DNA from: CAZRIE01 sp964600075
Lineage (GTDB): Bacteria; Bacteroidota; Bacteroidia; Flavobacteriales; Flavobacteriaceae
Length of the DNA stretch: 5,958 nucleotides
Assembly: GCA_964600075.1 (NCBI GenBank)
Contig: CAZRIE010000174.1
Coordinates: forward strand, 1-5,958
Direction: 5' to 3'
The notes below the pieces were generated by a model. That model saw nothing but the letters and a program-made list of their open reading frames with translations. It was not told the DNA's origin and searched no databases. The position numbers and the translations under genes are program-made. Shown here piece by piece: positions 5,806 to 5,958 of the stretch (position 1 is its first letter; every line of letters starts with the position of its first letter).

Positions 5806-5958
5806 GATGTATGACACTGAACAATCCAAAAGCCTGCAACAGCGATCGGTAAAGAATTTCAGCGTTCCATCGATAAGCAAATTTTCCTCCTTATCGCTCG
5901 AATAGTACTTCCCTGAAATATGAAAGATGCCATTTCTTCGACTATTTCGGCGGCCTCG
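5797..5958 (-). other. Unidentified minus-strand partial reading frame or gene remnant at the window edge
   Basis: One minus-strand frame stays open from the right edge to a TAA at 5797-5799, giving 53 residues and no start in view; its middle (GKYYSSDKEENLLIDGTLKFF) looks protein-like. In the next frame the edge-proximal part also looks protein-like (EAAEIVEEMASFIF) but stops at a TGA after 32 codons; beyond that stop this same frame reads NSLPIAVAGFWIVQ and ends in a TAA. The protein-like stretches therefore seem to move between two frames, which could mean a decayed gene with indels, or simply chance in a short stretch. I recognise no family. A plus-strand ATG at 5920 (MKDAISSTISAA) also runs off the edge and cannot be excluded. 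Treat as a possible 3' end of a gene lying mostly outside the window. Confidence 0.3.

Noticed and set aside
1..5958. CRISPR array, tRNA, rRNA, insertion sequence or toxin-antitoxin pair
   Set aside because: I found no regularly spaced repeats, no tRNA-like cloverleaf, no rRNA sequence, no transposase and no small paired genes; the plus-strand region is ordinary housekeeping content.

Overview
This window looks like chromosomal DNA from a marine-type flavobacterium (Bacteroidota). The evidence is the AT-rich coding sequence, A-rich leaders instead of strong Shine-Dalgarno sites, promoter elements of the Bacteroidota TAnnTTTG type, and proteins that read like flavobacterial family members: an FtsH with a Gly-rich linker, a stand-alone LUD protein, a short PSD and a stand-alone ACBP. 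I cannot name a genus from the sequence alone.

Positions 1-4833 hold six plus-strand genes packed as one probable operon: rsfS (ribosome silencing factor), ftsH (membrane AAA+ metalloprotease), a LUD-domain protein, cdsA (CDP-diacylglycerol synthase), a phosphatidylserine decarboxylase (psd) and a small acyl-CoA-binding protein. Gaps are 12, 57 and 3 bp, followed by overlaps of 11 and 23 bp, so the last four genes are probably translationally coupled. A TAnnTTTG element lies just upstream of rsfS. The theme is translation control and membrane homeostasis: FtsH is membrane quality control, CdsA makes CDP-diacylglycerol, PSD makes phosphatidylethanolamine, and ACBP would buffer the acyl-CoA pool. 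The LUD protein has no obvious role in this set.

Positions 4834-4893 are a short convergent gap. Positions 4894-5655 hold a minus-strand creatininase-family metal-dependent amidohydrolase with its own TAnnTTTG element. The remaining ~300 bases (5656-5958) hold that promoter, an imperfect inverted repeat at 5759-5805, and minus-strand reading that enters from the right edge. That last part is either the 3' end of a gene I cannot identify or a frameshifted remnant.

I do not see a new defence, mobile or other exotic system. The most worthwhile leads are the FtsH/LUD/phospholipid/ACBP gene grouping, the ACBP lacking its hallmark tryptophans, and the unexplained right-hand end.
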